A model generated the notes under the pieces. It was not told where the DNA came from. It ran no database searches and was given only the letters and a program-made list of their open reading frames with translations. This document shows, piece after piece, positions 25,180 to 34,114 of a DNA stretch of 57,866 bases. Made by a program: the position numbers and the translations under genes. This DNA comes from a virus, in IMG/VR virus record IMGVR_UViG_3300013014_000035, positions 1 to 57,866 of that record; one strand, given 5' to 3'. Within the stretch, counting starts at the first letter, position 1; each line of letters starts with the position of its first letter.

Positions 25180-26238
25180 ATGTTAGCAGCAGCGGGTAGA
25201 GTTGGCGCGGGTCTTGGTGTTGGAGGTGCCACGGTACAAACTATAGTGGCAGGGGCAACAATTGCTGGTGTCGCCGGTGGTGCATATTTAGCCTATCAAG
25301 ATGCTAGTAATTTATATAATTCTAGACAAACAATGTCAAATCAATTTCAACAACAAAGCGAATTTCCTAGCGATCTAACTACAACTACTAGATTTTATAT
25401 GTCATTTCTTTTTCAAGCATATGAAAAAAGAGCAATTAATAATTCACCATTTTTAAGATCTACAGGGACAATTAGACTTCCTATTCCAGAAGGTTTAAAA
25501 GATAATACAGCTGTTAGTTATAGTGATTCATCACTTGGCCCTCTTGCGGGTGCAGTATTGGAACAAGCATCAACAAATCGAGCACAAACAGGTAGTGCTA
25601 TCCCATCACTACAATCTGGTGTTAATACAGTAGGTAAAGCTTTTCAAGGAGTAGCTGGACAGTTTGCACAAGGTCTTCAAGATACTGGTGTTGGTGGTGC
25701 AATTAGATCTTATTTTGGTATGACGGTAAACCCATATCAAACAATCTTATTTGAACGCCCGCAATTTAAATCTCATTCATTTAGTTGGAAATTAATACCT
25801 AAAAATGAAACAGAAAGTGGTATTATACGAGATATTATCAGTACATTTCAATATCATTCTTTACCGGGTGTGAGTGATGGCATTGGTCTACTATTTTCGT
25901 TTCCAAGTATGGTAACGGTTAGTTTATATCCATCAAGTGAATTTTTATACAGATTCAAACCTGCGGTTATTGAAAGTATCTCAGTAAATTATGCCCCAGG
26001 AGCATCACCTTCTTTTTATAGAAGAACAAATGCACCAACTGCAGTTACAATTACTGTGCAATTAAAAGAAATTGAATACTGGACCAACAGAGATTATACA
26101 GCAACAAAATTTAATGATACAGTTGCTGAAAACAATACAACAGGCATGCTTACAACAAATTTGATAAACGGTATTCAAACTGAAAGACAACAAACAAATA
26201 GCAATTTATCTGCTGGTTCATTAACTGGTGCTGGATAA
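25180..26238 (+). CDS. 48: gp48-like baseplate tail-tube cap
   Basis: This 352-residue protein is T4 gp48-like. It has an Ala/Gly-rich hydrophobic N-terminus (residues 1-40), P-F-x-R-S-T-G-T-I-R-L-P-I-P, and the signature N-P-Y-Q-T-I-L-F-E-x-P-x-F-K-x-H-x-F-x-W-K-L-I-P with F-x-Y-H-S-L-P near the middle. gp48 joins gp54 to form the platform for the tail tube. ATG 25180 is preferred over 25150 because 25150 lies one base after the late -10 element and would precede the transcript start; an AGGA is correctly placed. Confidence 0.88.
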   Translation: MLAAAGRVGAGLGVGGATVQTIVAGATIAGVAGGAYLAYQDASNLYNSRQTMSNQFQQQSEFPSDLTTTTRFYMSFLFQAYEKRAINNSPFLRSTGTIRLPIPEGLKDNTAVSYSDSSLGPLAGAVLEQASTNRAQTGSAIPSLQSGVNTVGKAFQGVAGQFAQGLQDTGVGGAIRSYFGMTVNPYQTILFERPQFKSHSFSWKLIPKNETESGIIRDIISTFQYHSLPGVSDGIGLLFSFPSMVTVSLYPSSEFLYRFKPAVIESISVNYAPGASPSFYRRTNAPTAVTITVQLKEIEYWTNRDYTATKFNDTVAENNTTGMLTTNLINGIQTERQQTNSNLSAGSLTGAG

Positions 26239-26253
26239 TTAGGATTTTAAGGG

Positions 26254-27153
26254 ATGGCTGAAAGATACTTCGAAAAATTTCCTATTATTAAATATAATGG
26301 TGCGCCAGTTCGTAATATTACGGAACGCGTGGTAACTCTTAATTCTGTTTATAATAATCCGATCTTTTATTATCCATATGATATTCAACAAAGTGAACAA
26401 CCTGATGATATAGCAAATCGTTATTATCAAGATGAATATATGGGTTGGATTCTTCATGTAACAAATAAAGTTATTGATCCATATTATGATTGGTATATTG
26501 ATCAAGCAAGTTTTAATGATTTTATTATCAAGAAGTATGGTAGTATATCAAATGCCACTTCAAAAATAAAGTACTACAGAAATAATTGGTATGCTAATGA
26601 GGGTATGATTTCAAATGTAATTTTTGATAATTTATATTCAACTGTTAAACGATTTTATGAACCCGTATACGGTGATATTCTTTATTCCACTACTCCACTT
26701 GGATATAAACGAAAACAGATTGATTGGAAAATAACAACAAACGCGGTTATTCAATATGCACTAGATCCATCAGATCCATCAGACCCACCCATGAATGGAT
26801 CTAAATTTATCACAGATGAAATAGTTGATGTATATAATAACACTGCAATTATAGGCAGCGGTCAAGTTTGCGGTAAAAGTAAAACACTGCTTTTAATACA
26901 ACATACATCAGGTAATGTAACTGAAACTGGTTCGTTGCATTATGTTATGGGTAGAGAAAGTAAAAAGAAAATATTATATACTGGCGCCACATTAATAACC
27001 AGTAATATTCCAGTATTTGAATCAACATATTGGAGCCCAGTTTATTATTATGATTATGAATCTGAAATCAATGAAAAAAATAAATCTATTCAAGTTTTAA
27101 AGAAACAATATTCAAGTCAAATTGCAGGTGAACTGAAAGCTTTGTTAAAATAA
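26254..27153 (+). CDS. 53: gp53 baseplate wedge protein
   Basis: This 299-residue protein has the gp53 layout: Y-F-x-x-F-P-I-I-x-Y-N-G near the start, Y-N-N-P-I-F-Y-Y-P-Y, D-D-I-A-N-R-Y-Y-Q-D-E-Y-M-G-W-I-L-H-V-T-N-K-V-I-D-P-Y-Y-D-W interrupted by no gaps (about residues 50-80), and a LysM-like positioning typical of this wedge subunit. T4 gp53 is 196 residues; the extra C-terminal part is usual in cyanophage-type members. gp53 locks the wedges together around the hub. The next gene starts directly at the stop. Confidence 0.9.
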   Translation: MAERYFEKFPIIKYNGAPVRNITERVVTLNSVYNNPIFYYPYDIQQSEQPDDIANRYYQDEYMGWILHVTNKVIDPYYDWYIDQASFNDFIIKKYGSISNATSKIKYYRNNWYANEGMISNVIFDNLYSTVKRFYEPVYGDILYSTTPLGYKRKQIDWKITTNAVIQYALDPSDPSDPPMNGSKFITDEIVDVYNNTAIIGSGQVCGKSKTLLLIQHTSGNVTETGSLHYVMGRESKKKILYTGATLITSNIPVFESTYWSPVYYYDYESEINEKNKSIQVLKKQYSSQIAGELKALLK

Positions 27154-28392
27154 ATGGGAAATAATATTTCAATCGGTGATGTAAGAGTAGAAAAATTAGT
27201 TATAACTTCTCCTCGTGGTACCTTAACACTTACAACATCATTCGTATCCGCATCAATTTACGAAAGTATTTTTACACCAGGAATAGTTTGTGACATAATG
27301 GTTCTTGATTCACAAGATATCGTTGGCAATTTGCGTTTACTTGGCGATGAATTAATTGAATTTAATATGTTGAGCCCAAGTGATGTGAGGGCAAATTATA
27401 AGTTTGCTCTTTATGAACGAGGTGAAGGTCAACAATTACCAAATCAAAGGGCAAAAACATATGTACTGAAGTGTGTCAGTATTGAAGCAATGTATGCTCA
27501 AAATGAATATGTACAAAAAGGTTATGAGAATGTTCTTAATTCTGAAATAGTTCAAGATATAGCAAAAACATATCTTCGTACTGATAAACAAATAATTACG
27601 GAACAGACTAAAAGTCCACAAATGTTACCTATCAGCAATTTAAGTCCATATGCTGCTATTAATCTGGTAAAATCTAGATCAATATCGGCAGAAAATCAGT
27701 CATCGTCTTATGTATTCTTTGAAACAAGAAACGGTGATAATCAAATATTTAAATTTGTTACAATTGAAAATTTATTTGCTACAAATGTTGTTAAAAATTT
27801 TATACAATCAAGTGCTATAAACATTAATGTATTGAGTCCAGATCAAGATAGAAATATTTTATCATATCAATTACCTACAGCTTTTTCAGCTCTTGATCGT
27901 ATAACTTATGGTGGGCCGACAAGAGTAACCACATTTAATTTTACTACATTAGGATTTAATATTCAGGATATTCACGCAAATGATACGATATTTAAAGATG
28001 GTGGCACTGGAAGATCAGATGTTTCGGATGTTTTTACAAATCGCTATTTGTATCCAAGAATTCCACCACAAGTATTCATACCGGTGGATAATTCACAAAG
28101 ACCTGTAACTTATATTCCTGAAGGTTCACCAAAATTACAAGCATATATAGCATTACTATTACAAAATTCATTAAAGATAAGAGTACCGGGAGATTTTATT
28201 TTAACACCTGGTTCTACTATTAATTGTACTTTTCCGAATAATTCTGCTACTACTGGTAACGTTACAGAAGATCCATTATTATCTGGTAAATTTCTTATCT
28301 CTAGAATACATCATAAGATAGGTCTTGTTCAAGAAAAGCCTAGATATACTTGTATTGTAGAATGTCTCAAAGGTCGTTATCGAGAGGGTTAA
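27154..28392 (+). CDS. 27: gp27-like baseplate hub protein
   Basis: This 412-residue protein has a beta-rich N-terminus (V-E-K-L-V-I-T-S-P-R-G-x-L-x-L, S-I-Y-E-S-I-F-T-P-G-I-V-C-D-I-M-V-L-D) typical of gp27/gpD-type tail hub proteins and an S-I-E-A-M...N-S-E-I-V-Q-D-I turn. It lies directly upstream of gene 5, the partner of gp27 in the T4 hub. Overall assignment is by pattern and position; gpD-like hub proteins of other myoviruses are the alternative. Confidence 0.7.
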   Translation: MGNNISIGDVRVEKLVITSPRGTLTLTTSFVSASIYESIFTPGIVCDIMVLDSQDIVGNLRLLGDELIEFNMLSPSDVRANYKFALYERGEGQQLPNQRAKTYVLKCVSIEAMYAQNEYVQKGYENVLNSEIVQDIAKTYLRTDKQIITEQTKSPQMLPISNLSPYAAINLVKSRSISAENQSSSYVFFETRNGDNQIFKFVTIENLFATNVVKNFIQSSAININVLSPDQDRNILSYQLPTAFSALDRITYGGPTRVTTFNFTTLGFNIQDIHANDTIFKDGGTGRSDVSDVFTNRYLYPRIPPQVFIPVDNSQRPVTYIPEGSPKLQAYIALLLQNSLKIRVPGDFILTPGSTINCTFPNNSATTGNVTEDPLLSGKFLISRIHHKIGLVQEKPRYTCIVECLKGRYREG

Positions 28393-28395
28393 ATC

Positions 28396-30033
28396 ATGGT
28401 TGAGAGAAATCTTGGTCAAAATATGATATACTGGGTTGGTGAAGTAGTCGATGTAAATGATCCCCACCAATCAGGAAGAGTTAAGATTAGAGTATATGGT
28501 CGGCACGATGATAGGACCAATATACCTGATTCTGCTTTACCTTGGGCACAAGTAACACAATCAGTAACTTCAGCAGCTATTGGTAGAATAGGAACCGCTC
28601 CTGTTGGACTTGTTGTTGGATCCAGAGTTATAGGGTTTTGGGCAGACAGTAGTGATCTTCAATATCCATTAGTAATTGGTTCGCTCGGTAAAGCAGGTGA
28701 TGAAATAACCGGTGAAATGCTTAATGGTGCACCAGCAATTAATACAGATACTGGCAGTATACCTGGGGCTGCACAAGGTACTCCCAATAACCCATATTCT
28801 TCTCAAAGTGATAGTAGAGTTTCAATTTCGAATATTGATTCCGGTAGTGCAAATATTTTCTCTGTAAATAATACAGAAGGTGTTAATGTTACAACGGCCG
28901 TTGAAAGAAACATGGCTAACTTTGGTTTGCCAACAACAGCTTCATATGATAAAGATAGTACTAGTGATGTTTTAGATATTAAAAAAGCAGTTGATCCTCT
29001 CGGTACATTATCGTCCTTGCCTTGTTTAAATGGCAATCTTATTTCAATTAGTTCAATACTCCGGTTTCTTGGTAGTACTGTTCAAGGTATTGTTTCCGGT
29101 ATTGTTAGAACAGCTGTTCAAGCCATCCGCAATGCCATTCTATCATTTGCTAAGCAAATCGGTTTATTCAAATTAGTAGGAATGCTAAATGGCGCTATTT
29201 CCGGTATAAAAACCATACAAAATCTTATCAATGCTTTAAGTGCAATTACATGTGGAATTAGTCCTATCAATCAAGGTTTATTTAAAACTGCAGATTTTGC
29301 TATAGCTTCTGTAATCGGCGGATTAAATAATGTTGTCGGTTCAATTACGGGTGGTCTTGATAAAGTAATTAATATGACAACTGGTGCCGTTATTGGTGGT
29401 GCTACTGCTATTACAAATGCAACAAACACCGGTATCAAAACATTAATTGATTCGGTACCATCAGCACCTTTGGCTGCAACAATTACTGATACATCACCTA
29501 GACCTGAAGCAACCAGTATCGAACAATCACCACCATTTAGTTATGCCCAACAATATTATACAGTTGAAAATGATCCTTATCCTGGTTATATTGAATGGAG
29601 AGATCCAACAGGATCCGGAACAGCTGTTTATACATTGAGAAATGGCCAACCTAATTATAAAGATGCACAAGAACATACTACCTTTGCAGCACAAGATCAT
29701 TTTACAAGTGTAATCGGCAATACATTATTAAGTGGTAAACCTCTTACATTTAATACATTATCACAAGCTGTGTCTAGTAATCTTAATTTTACTCAGGGTT
29801 TTGCTATTTCAAAAGTTCTTGGCTCGGGATTTAGCGGTGCTAATAAAATTGCTACCATCGCAGCTCTTATTCCAACTATTGCATTCGGTCTACAAACCGT
29901 ATTTCAAACAAATAATAAAAAAGCAAAGTTAATATCTACCAGTACCTCAACAGCTGTGGATAATTTTGCGAGAGCACAAGGATTATTGGCTATACAAACA
30001 CAAAATATACGAACAGGTTTAAATGTATCCTAG
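28396..30033 (+). CDS. 5: gp5-like baseplate hub protein, OB-fold, without lysozyme domain
   Basis: This 545-residue protein starts with the gp5 OB-fold (Y-W-V-G-E-V-V-D-V-N-D-P-H-Q-S-G-R-V-K-I, then L-P-W-A-Q-V and G-S-R-V-I-G-F-W-x-D, then Y-P-L-V-I-G-S-L-G). In T4 this fold is followed by a T4-lysozyme-like domain and a needle beta-helix. Here a low-complexity stretch and hydrophobic Gly/Ile-rich helices (about residues 215-345) follow instead, and no T4-lysozyme motif (such as E-x8-D-x5-T) is visible. The needle appears to be a separate gene (30042). Confidence 0.82.
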   Translation: MVERNLGQNMIYWVGEVVDVNDPHQSGRVKIRVYGRHDDRTNIPDSALPWAQVTQSVTSAAIGRIGTAPVGLVVGSRVIGFWADSSDLQYPLVIGSLGKAGDEITGEMLNGAPAINTDTGSIPGAAQGTPNNPYSSQSDSRVSISNIDSGSANIFSVNNTEGVNVTTAVERNMANFGLPTTASYDKDSTSDVLDIKKAVDPLGTLSSLPCLNGNLISISSILRFLGSTVQGIVSGIVRTAVQAIRNAILSFAKQIGLFKLVGMLNGAISGIKTIQNLINALSAITCGISPINQGLFKTADFAIASVIGGLNNVVGSITGGLDKVINMTTGAVIGGATAITNATNTGIKTLIDSVPSAPLAATITDTSPRPEATSIEQSPPFSYAQQYYTVENDPYPGYIEWRDPTGSGTAVYTLRNGQPNYKDAQEHTTFAAQDHFTSVIGNTLLSGKPLTFNTLSQAVSSNLNFTQGFAISKVLGSGFSGANKIATIAALIPTIAFGLQTVFQTNNKKAKLISTSTSTAVDNFARAQGLLAIQTQNIRTGLNVS

Positions 30034-30041
30034 GATAAATT

Positions 30042-30761
30042 ATGTCAGACTCAAATAATAGGCGTCATCCACAATCTACTTTTGAAGCTAAGTACCCATA
30101 TAATCAAGCAACTATTACACGTAGTGGCCACGAAATTCATATTAACGATACGCCAGGTAGTGAAAGTTTACGTGTTTCACATACAAAAGGCTCTTATGTT
30201 GAATTGTCTAAGGATGGAAGAACCGTAGTCAATTCAGTCGGCAAAGCTTATTATTATATGTGTGATGGTTTTTCAACTACAGTAGATGGTCATTATGATT
30301 TAAAAGTAAAAGGTGTTATGAATGTTAACATCGACGGATCTGTCAGTGAAGAAACCAAAGGCAATAAGTATATGGCCGCTGGTGCCGATTTTGTACTAGG
30401 TATAGGCGGTACTTCAACCGAAACTATTATTGGGGATAAATTTAATTCTGTTGGTGGTGATGCAACAATTGCAATTACAGGATCTGAGTATAAAAATATT
30501 GGCAGTGAGTCTGTAACAAATTTTACTGGTGTAAAAACAGAGATATTAAATGATGATTGGTCCGTAAATTCTCATGGTAATATTGAGATTCTTAGTGATG
30601 GTAGTGTAAGAATTCAGTGCAAAAATTTTATTATTGATGCTGAATCCATTACCTTGACGACATCGACCGGTAATGTAACAATCAATTCTTCTTCTGGTTT
30701 TGTATCTACTTCTACTGCGCAAACTTCTATCACCGCCAGTAGAATTATTTTGAACGGATAA
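30042..30761 (+). CDS. Needle-like beta-helix protein (gp5 C-terminal-like)
   Basis: This 239-residue protein looks like the spike part of gp5/VgrG proteins. It has Y-P-Y-N-Q-A-T-I-T-R-S-G-H-E-I-H-I-N-D-T-P-G near residues 18-40, then S-Y-V-E-L-x-x-D-G, followed by short repeating strands with alternating Val/Ile and Gly up to the C-terminus. It would trimerise into the membrane-piercing needle under the hub. In T4 this is the C-terminal part of gp5; here it is split off and starts eight bases after the gp5-like stop. Confidence 0.8.
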   Translation: MSDSNNRRHPQSTFEAKYPYNQATITRSGHEIHINDTPGSESLRVSHTKGSYVELSKDGRTVVNSVGKAYYYMCDGFSTTVDGHYDLKVKGVMNVNIDGSVSEETKGNKYMAAGADFVLGIGGTSTETIIGDKFNSVGGDATIAITGSEYKNIGSESVTNFTGVKTEILNDDWSVNSHGNIEILSDGSVRIQCKNFIIDAESITLTTSTGNVTINSSSGFVSTSTAQTSITASRIILNG

Positions 30762-30767
30762 CAAATA

Positions 30768-31862
30768 ATGACTATAAACACTTCTGATATAGTTAAGGAT
30801 GTTGGTTGTTCTGCAACTCTTATACCAAAGCCTGGTGATCTTGCCATACCATTAAAAAAATTGGCTTCATTACCTGCAATATTGACCGTTCTTGGTTATA
30901 ATGAATTGGCAGGTCAAATTAGACAATCACTTAAATCAATTGATGATTTACTTGGTAACTTTCCAATTTCTGTAACAAAACCAGTTTTTGGAACATTATC
31001 CGTGCCAGAATATGAATGGGAAATTAAAGCAAGAGCAATAGTTGCTGAATTTAAACTTTATGTTCTGGCAAAATGTTTGGAAATTATTGGATCAATTATC
31101 AATGGATTAGTTACAATTCCTGTACCATTTCTTGGTAATGTGAATATTCTACAATTATTTACAGACGCCGAATATAGAGCCGAAGTGAAATCAAGAATAA
31201 CAAAAAATCTAAATGGTGCTCTTGCAGTTGTAGGTCGACTTGGTAAATCATTCAGTGGTGAATTCGGTCTTAAAGCACCTGAATTGCAGATTCAAGAAAT
31301 TTGGTCTTGGTTTGTGATGGAAATGACAAACATTGCTACCGGCATATTACACGCGGCGTTCAATACATTAATCGGGATGTTTAATTCAATTTGGATATCC
31401 CTGGGTTTACCATCACTTGTAGCTTTGGTTACTTTGGATATTGAAACAATTATAGAAGATGCAATTGCATCCGTTTCTAAACTTTTACCAATAGCACAAT
31501 ATTATAAAATGATAATAGCAACTTTAAAATCAATTAATATTTTTGGATATACTCTTTTGGATTTATTAGGCGGTGTATATGAAGATGCTACAGAATCTGC
31601 AGAAATTACAATAAATAGATTGATCTCTGCTGCTAAAGATTTTGTTGTCAAGTGGCCACTATACTTAATAGAGAATTGGATGAAACTTGTAAAAGAGTTT
31701 TTCAATCAAATTGGTCTAGGTGCACTATTGACGTATATACCATTTACATTTTGTAGTTTTCTTCAATTAATTGGTTTTCCTTTATCATTTGCTGGATTAA
31801 TACCAGCTACATTACCTGTAACTCAAGAACAAATAACACCACCAGCAAATGTATCAGGATAA
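30768..31862 (+). CDS. Virion structural protein, baseplate-associated
   Basis: This 364-residue protein of unknown function contains several hydrophobic helices (about residues 100-130, 195-225, 265-275 and 325-355), interrupted by charged turns. Its place between the needle gene and gene 25 matches a structural gene in T4-like cyanophages. It could sit in the hub or spike complex or be delivered to the membrane. No PAAR-tip motif is visible. The start at ATG 30768 is four bases after the upstream stop. Confidence 0.72.
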   Translation: MTINTSDIVKDVGCSATLIPKPGDLAIPLKKLASLPAILTVLGYNELAGQIRQSLKSIDDLLGNFPISVTKPVFGTLSVPEYEWEIKARAIVAEFKLYVLAKCLEIIGSIINGLVTIPVPFLGNVNILQLFTDAEYRAEVKSRITKNLNGALAVVGRLGKSFSGEFGLKAPELQIQEIWSWFVMEMTNIATGILHAAFNTLIGMFNSIWISLGLPSLVALVTLDIETIIEDAIASVSKLLPIAQYYKMIIATLKSINIFGYTLLDLLGGVYEDATESAEITINRLISAAKDFVVKWPLYLIENWMKLVKEFFNQIGLGALLTYIPFTFCSFLQLIGFPLSFAGLIPATLPVTQEQITPPANVSG

Positions 31863-31865
31863 GAA

Positions 31866-32288
31866 ATGTCAACAAGAGCCGATAATTTTACACAAACAAA
31901 ATTAATACCGGATCTCTTTTCAGATTTCCTTGGTGATCTTACACCGCATCCAATTACAAAAGATGTGGTACGATTAAAGAATGAACAAGCAATAAAGCAA
32001 TCATTAAGAAATATACTTCTTACAAATCTAGGTGAAAGAAGATTTAATCCAAATTTTGGTTCGGATGTTAATCATGCTCTTTTTGAGCCAAATGACATTA
32101 TCCTTCAGGAAAATTTAAGAAATGCTATAACAAACTCTATACGATTTCATGAGCCAAGAGTAAATTTACTTTCAGTGCAAATTTATAATTACCCGGAAGA
32201 AGATCGTTTAGCAGTAAATCTTATTTTTTCTATAATAAATAGTATTACACCACAAAATTTAAATCTGATCCTTAGACGAGTACGTTAA
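31866..32288 (+). CDS. 25: gp25 baseplate wedge protein
   Basis: This 140-residue protein is GPW/gp25 family: I-K-Q-S-L-R-N-I-L-L-T-N-L-G-E-R-R-F-N-P-N-F-G-S near residues 42-66 and an E-P-R-V motif near residue 98. It belongs to the conserved inner wedge core with gp6 and gp53 and initiates sheath assembly. Length is close to T4 gp25 (132). It starts two bases after the upstream stop region with AGGATAAG. Confidence 0.95.
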   Translation: MSTRADNFTQTKLIPDLFSDFLGDLTPHPITKDVVRLKNEQAIKQSLRNILLTNLGERRFNPNFGSDVNHALFEPNDIILQENLRNAITNSIRFHEPRVNLLSVQIYNYPEEDRLAVNLIFSIINSITPQNLNLILRRVR

Positions 32289-32290
32289 GA

Positions 32291-34114
32291 ATGGCAAATA
32301 ATTCAATCAGTCTTGTAAATCTTGACTTTGATACATTAAAATCTACATTAAAGACTTATCTAAAAAATCAATCACAATTTGCTGATTATGATTTTGATGG
32401 TTCAAACATGTCGGTACTGCTTGACATTCTGACTTATAATACACATTTGAATGCTTTTTATACTAATATGGCCATATCAGAAATGTTTCTTGATTCCGCA
32501 CAATTAAGAAATAGTGTGATTAGTAGATCGAAAGAATTAAATTATACCCCTAGATCTACAAGATCATCTGAGGCAACAATAAACATTTCATTCCCACAAT
32601 CGGGCTTAAACGTATTTCAAATTCCATTTGGAACTAGATTTACTGGTAAAAGCAGTAATGGTACATATACTTTTACTACAAAACAATCATATGTTTTATA
32701 TCCATCTGCCGGCGTTTTTTCAACATCTTTAAATATATATGACGGTAGTTATATTACTGATACTTTTGTAATTGATACTTCGGTTGAAGGTCAACGTTTC
32801 ATTATGAGTAATGAAAATGTTGATACGGATAGTCTTACCGTTATTGTAACACAAGACGGCGGTCAAACCAATACTCTTTATACACAAGCTACAAATTTAT
32901 ATGGTTTGACACCAACATCAAATGTATATTTTCTTCAAGCCACAGAAGATACCAAATATGAATTAGTATTTGGTGATGGTATTTTTGGTGATTATCCACT
33001 TAACGGATCGGTGGTATATTCAACTTATAGAATAAGTGCTGCTGGGACTGCGGATGGATGCACAAATTTTACTCTTGATGATAATTTAGGACATGTAAAT
33101 GGGTATACTGCATTACCAATAATACCAACAATAAAAGTAACTAATGTAGCATCTGGTGGTGCTACTGCAGAATCCATTGAATCAATTCGGTTTAATGCAC
33201 CTAGACATTATCAAACACAAGATAGAGCAGTCACAGCAAATGACTTTAAAAATATTGTATTGATGAATTATAAAGATGTTAAAGCAGTAAATGTTTATGG
33301 CGGTGAAACTATTGCTAATAGAGTTGAATATGGTAAAGTTTTCATTTCGGCTGTCACAAACTCAGGATCACCGCTTTCTGTAATTGAGAAACAAAATATA
33401 GAAGCATTTCTTTCTGATAAATGTACTATGGGTATAGTACCAAAAATGATTAATCCAGATTATCTTTATTTGCTTGTAACATCATCAGTTAAATTTAATC
33501 CTAATATAACAGTTTATACGCCTGCTGATATAAAGAATATTGTAACCAGTGCAATTACTAATTATGATGTAAATTATCTGACAGACTTTGATATAGAATT
33601 TAAGTTATCAAGATTAGAAGCAGCAATTAATGACTCTGATAAAAGTATCAGTAGTAATCAAACATATATTATTTTAAGAAAAGATGTAAATCTTGAACTT
33701 AATACTGATACTTATATTGACATTAATTATCGAAATAAAATCAATCCAGGTACATTATCATCGACTGTTTTTTTAAGTAATGGTAGACAATATCAGTATA
33801 CTGATTATAATTCTTTTAATAATACAATAACTGTATCACAGTTATCAGGTGGTCAAATAAGCATAACAAATTCATCAACAAATATATATTTAAAAGATGT
33901 GACAACTCCTGGATATGAATCATATGCTGTGGCTGGTATTATTGATTATCTCAGTGGTAAGATTAGTTTAAATAAAATTTCAGTGAATGGTTTTGTAAAC
34001 TCTTCATCAATTCAGTTTTTTGCCACACCAAGCAATCAAGATATTATGGCTAAAAATAATGACTTAATACAGATTGATTTGGAAAATTTGTCTATTGAGG
34101 TATTATCAGTTTAA
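32291..34114 (+). CDS. 6: gp6 baseplate wedge protein (baseplate J-like)
   Basis: This 607-residue protein is gp6/Baseplate_J type. It shows D-G-S-N-M-S-V-L-L-D-I-L-T-Y-N-T-H-L-N-A-F-Y with N-M-A-I-S-E-M-F-L-D-S-A (the split of the N-terminal helix motif), R-S-K-E-L-N-Y-T-P-R-S, F-G-D-G-I-F-G-D, and a central A-P-R-H-Y-Q-T-Q-D-R-A-V-T-A-N-D-F near residues 300-318. gp6 dimers form the ring that links wedges. Size matches T4 gp6 (660). The stop overlaps the start of the next gene. Confidence 0.95.
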   Translation: MANNSISLVNLDFDTLKSTLKTYLKNQSQFADYDFDGSNMSVLLDILTYNTHLNAFYTNMAISEMFLDSAQLRNSVISRSKELNYTPRSTRSSEATINISFPQSGLNVFQIPFGTRFTGKSSNGTYTFTTKQSYVLYPSAGVFSTSLNIYDGSYITDTFVIDTSVEGQRFIMSNENVDTDSLTVIVTQDGGQTNTLYTQATNLYGLTPTSNVYFLQATEDTKYELVFGDGIFGDYPLNGSVVYSTYRISAAGTADGCTNFTLDDNLGHVNGYTALPIIPTIKVTNVASGGATAESIESIRFNAPRHYQTQDRAVTANDFKNIVLMNYKDVKAVNVYGGETIANRVEYGKVFISAVTNSGSPLSVIEKQNIEAFLSDKCTMGIVPKMINPDYLYLLVTSSVKFNPNITVYTPADIKNIVTSAITNYDVNYLTDFDIEFKLSRLEAAINDSDKSISSNQTYIILRKDVNLELNTDTYIDINYRNKINPGTLSSTVFLSNGRQYQYTDYNSFNNTITVSQLSGGQISITNSSTNIYLKDVTTPGYESYAVAGIIDYLSGKISLNKISVNGFVNSSSIQFFATPSNQDIMAKNNDLIQIDLENLSIEVLSV

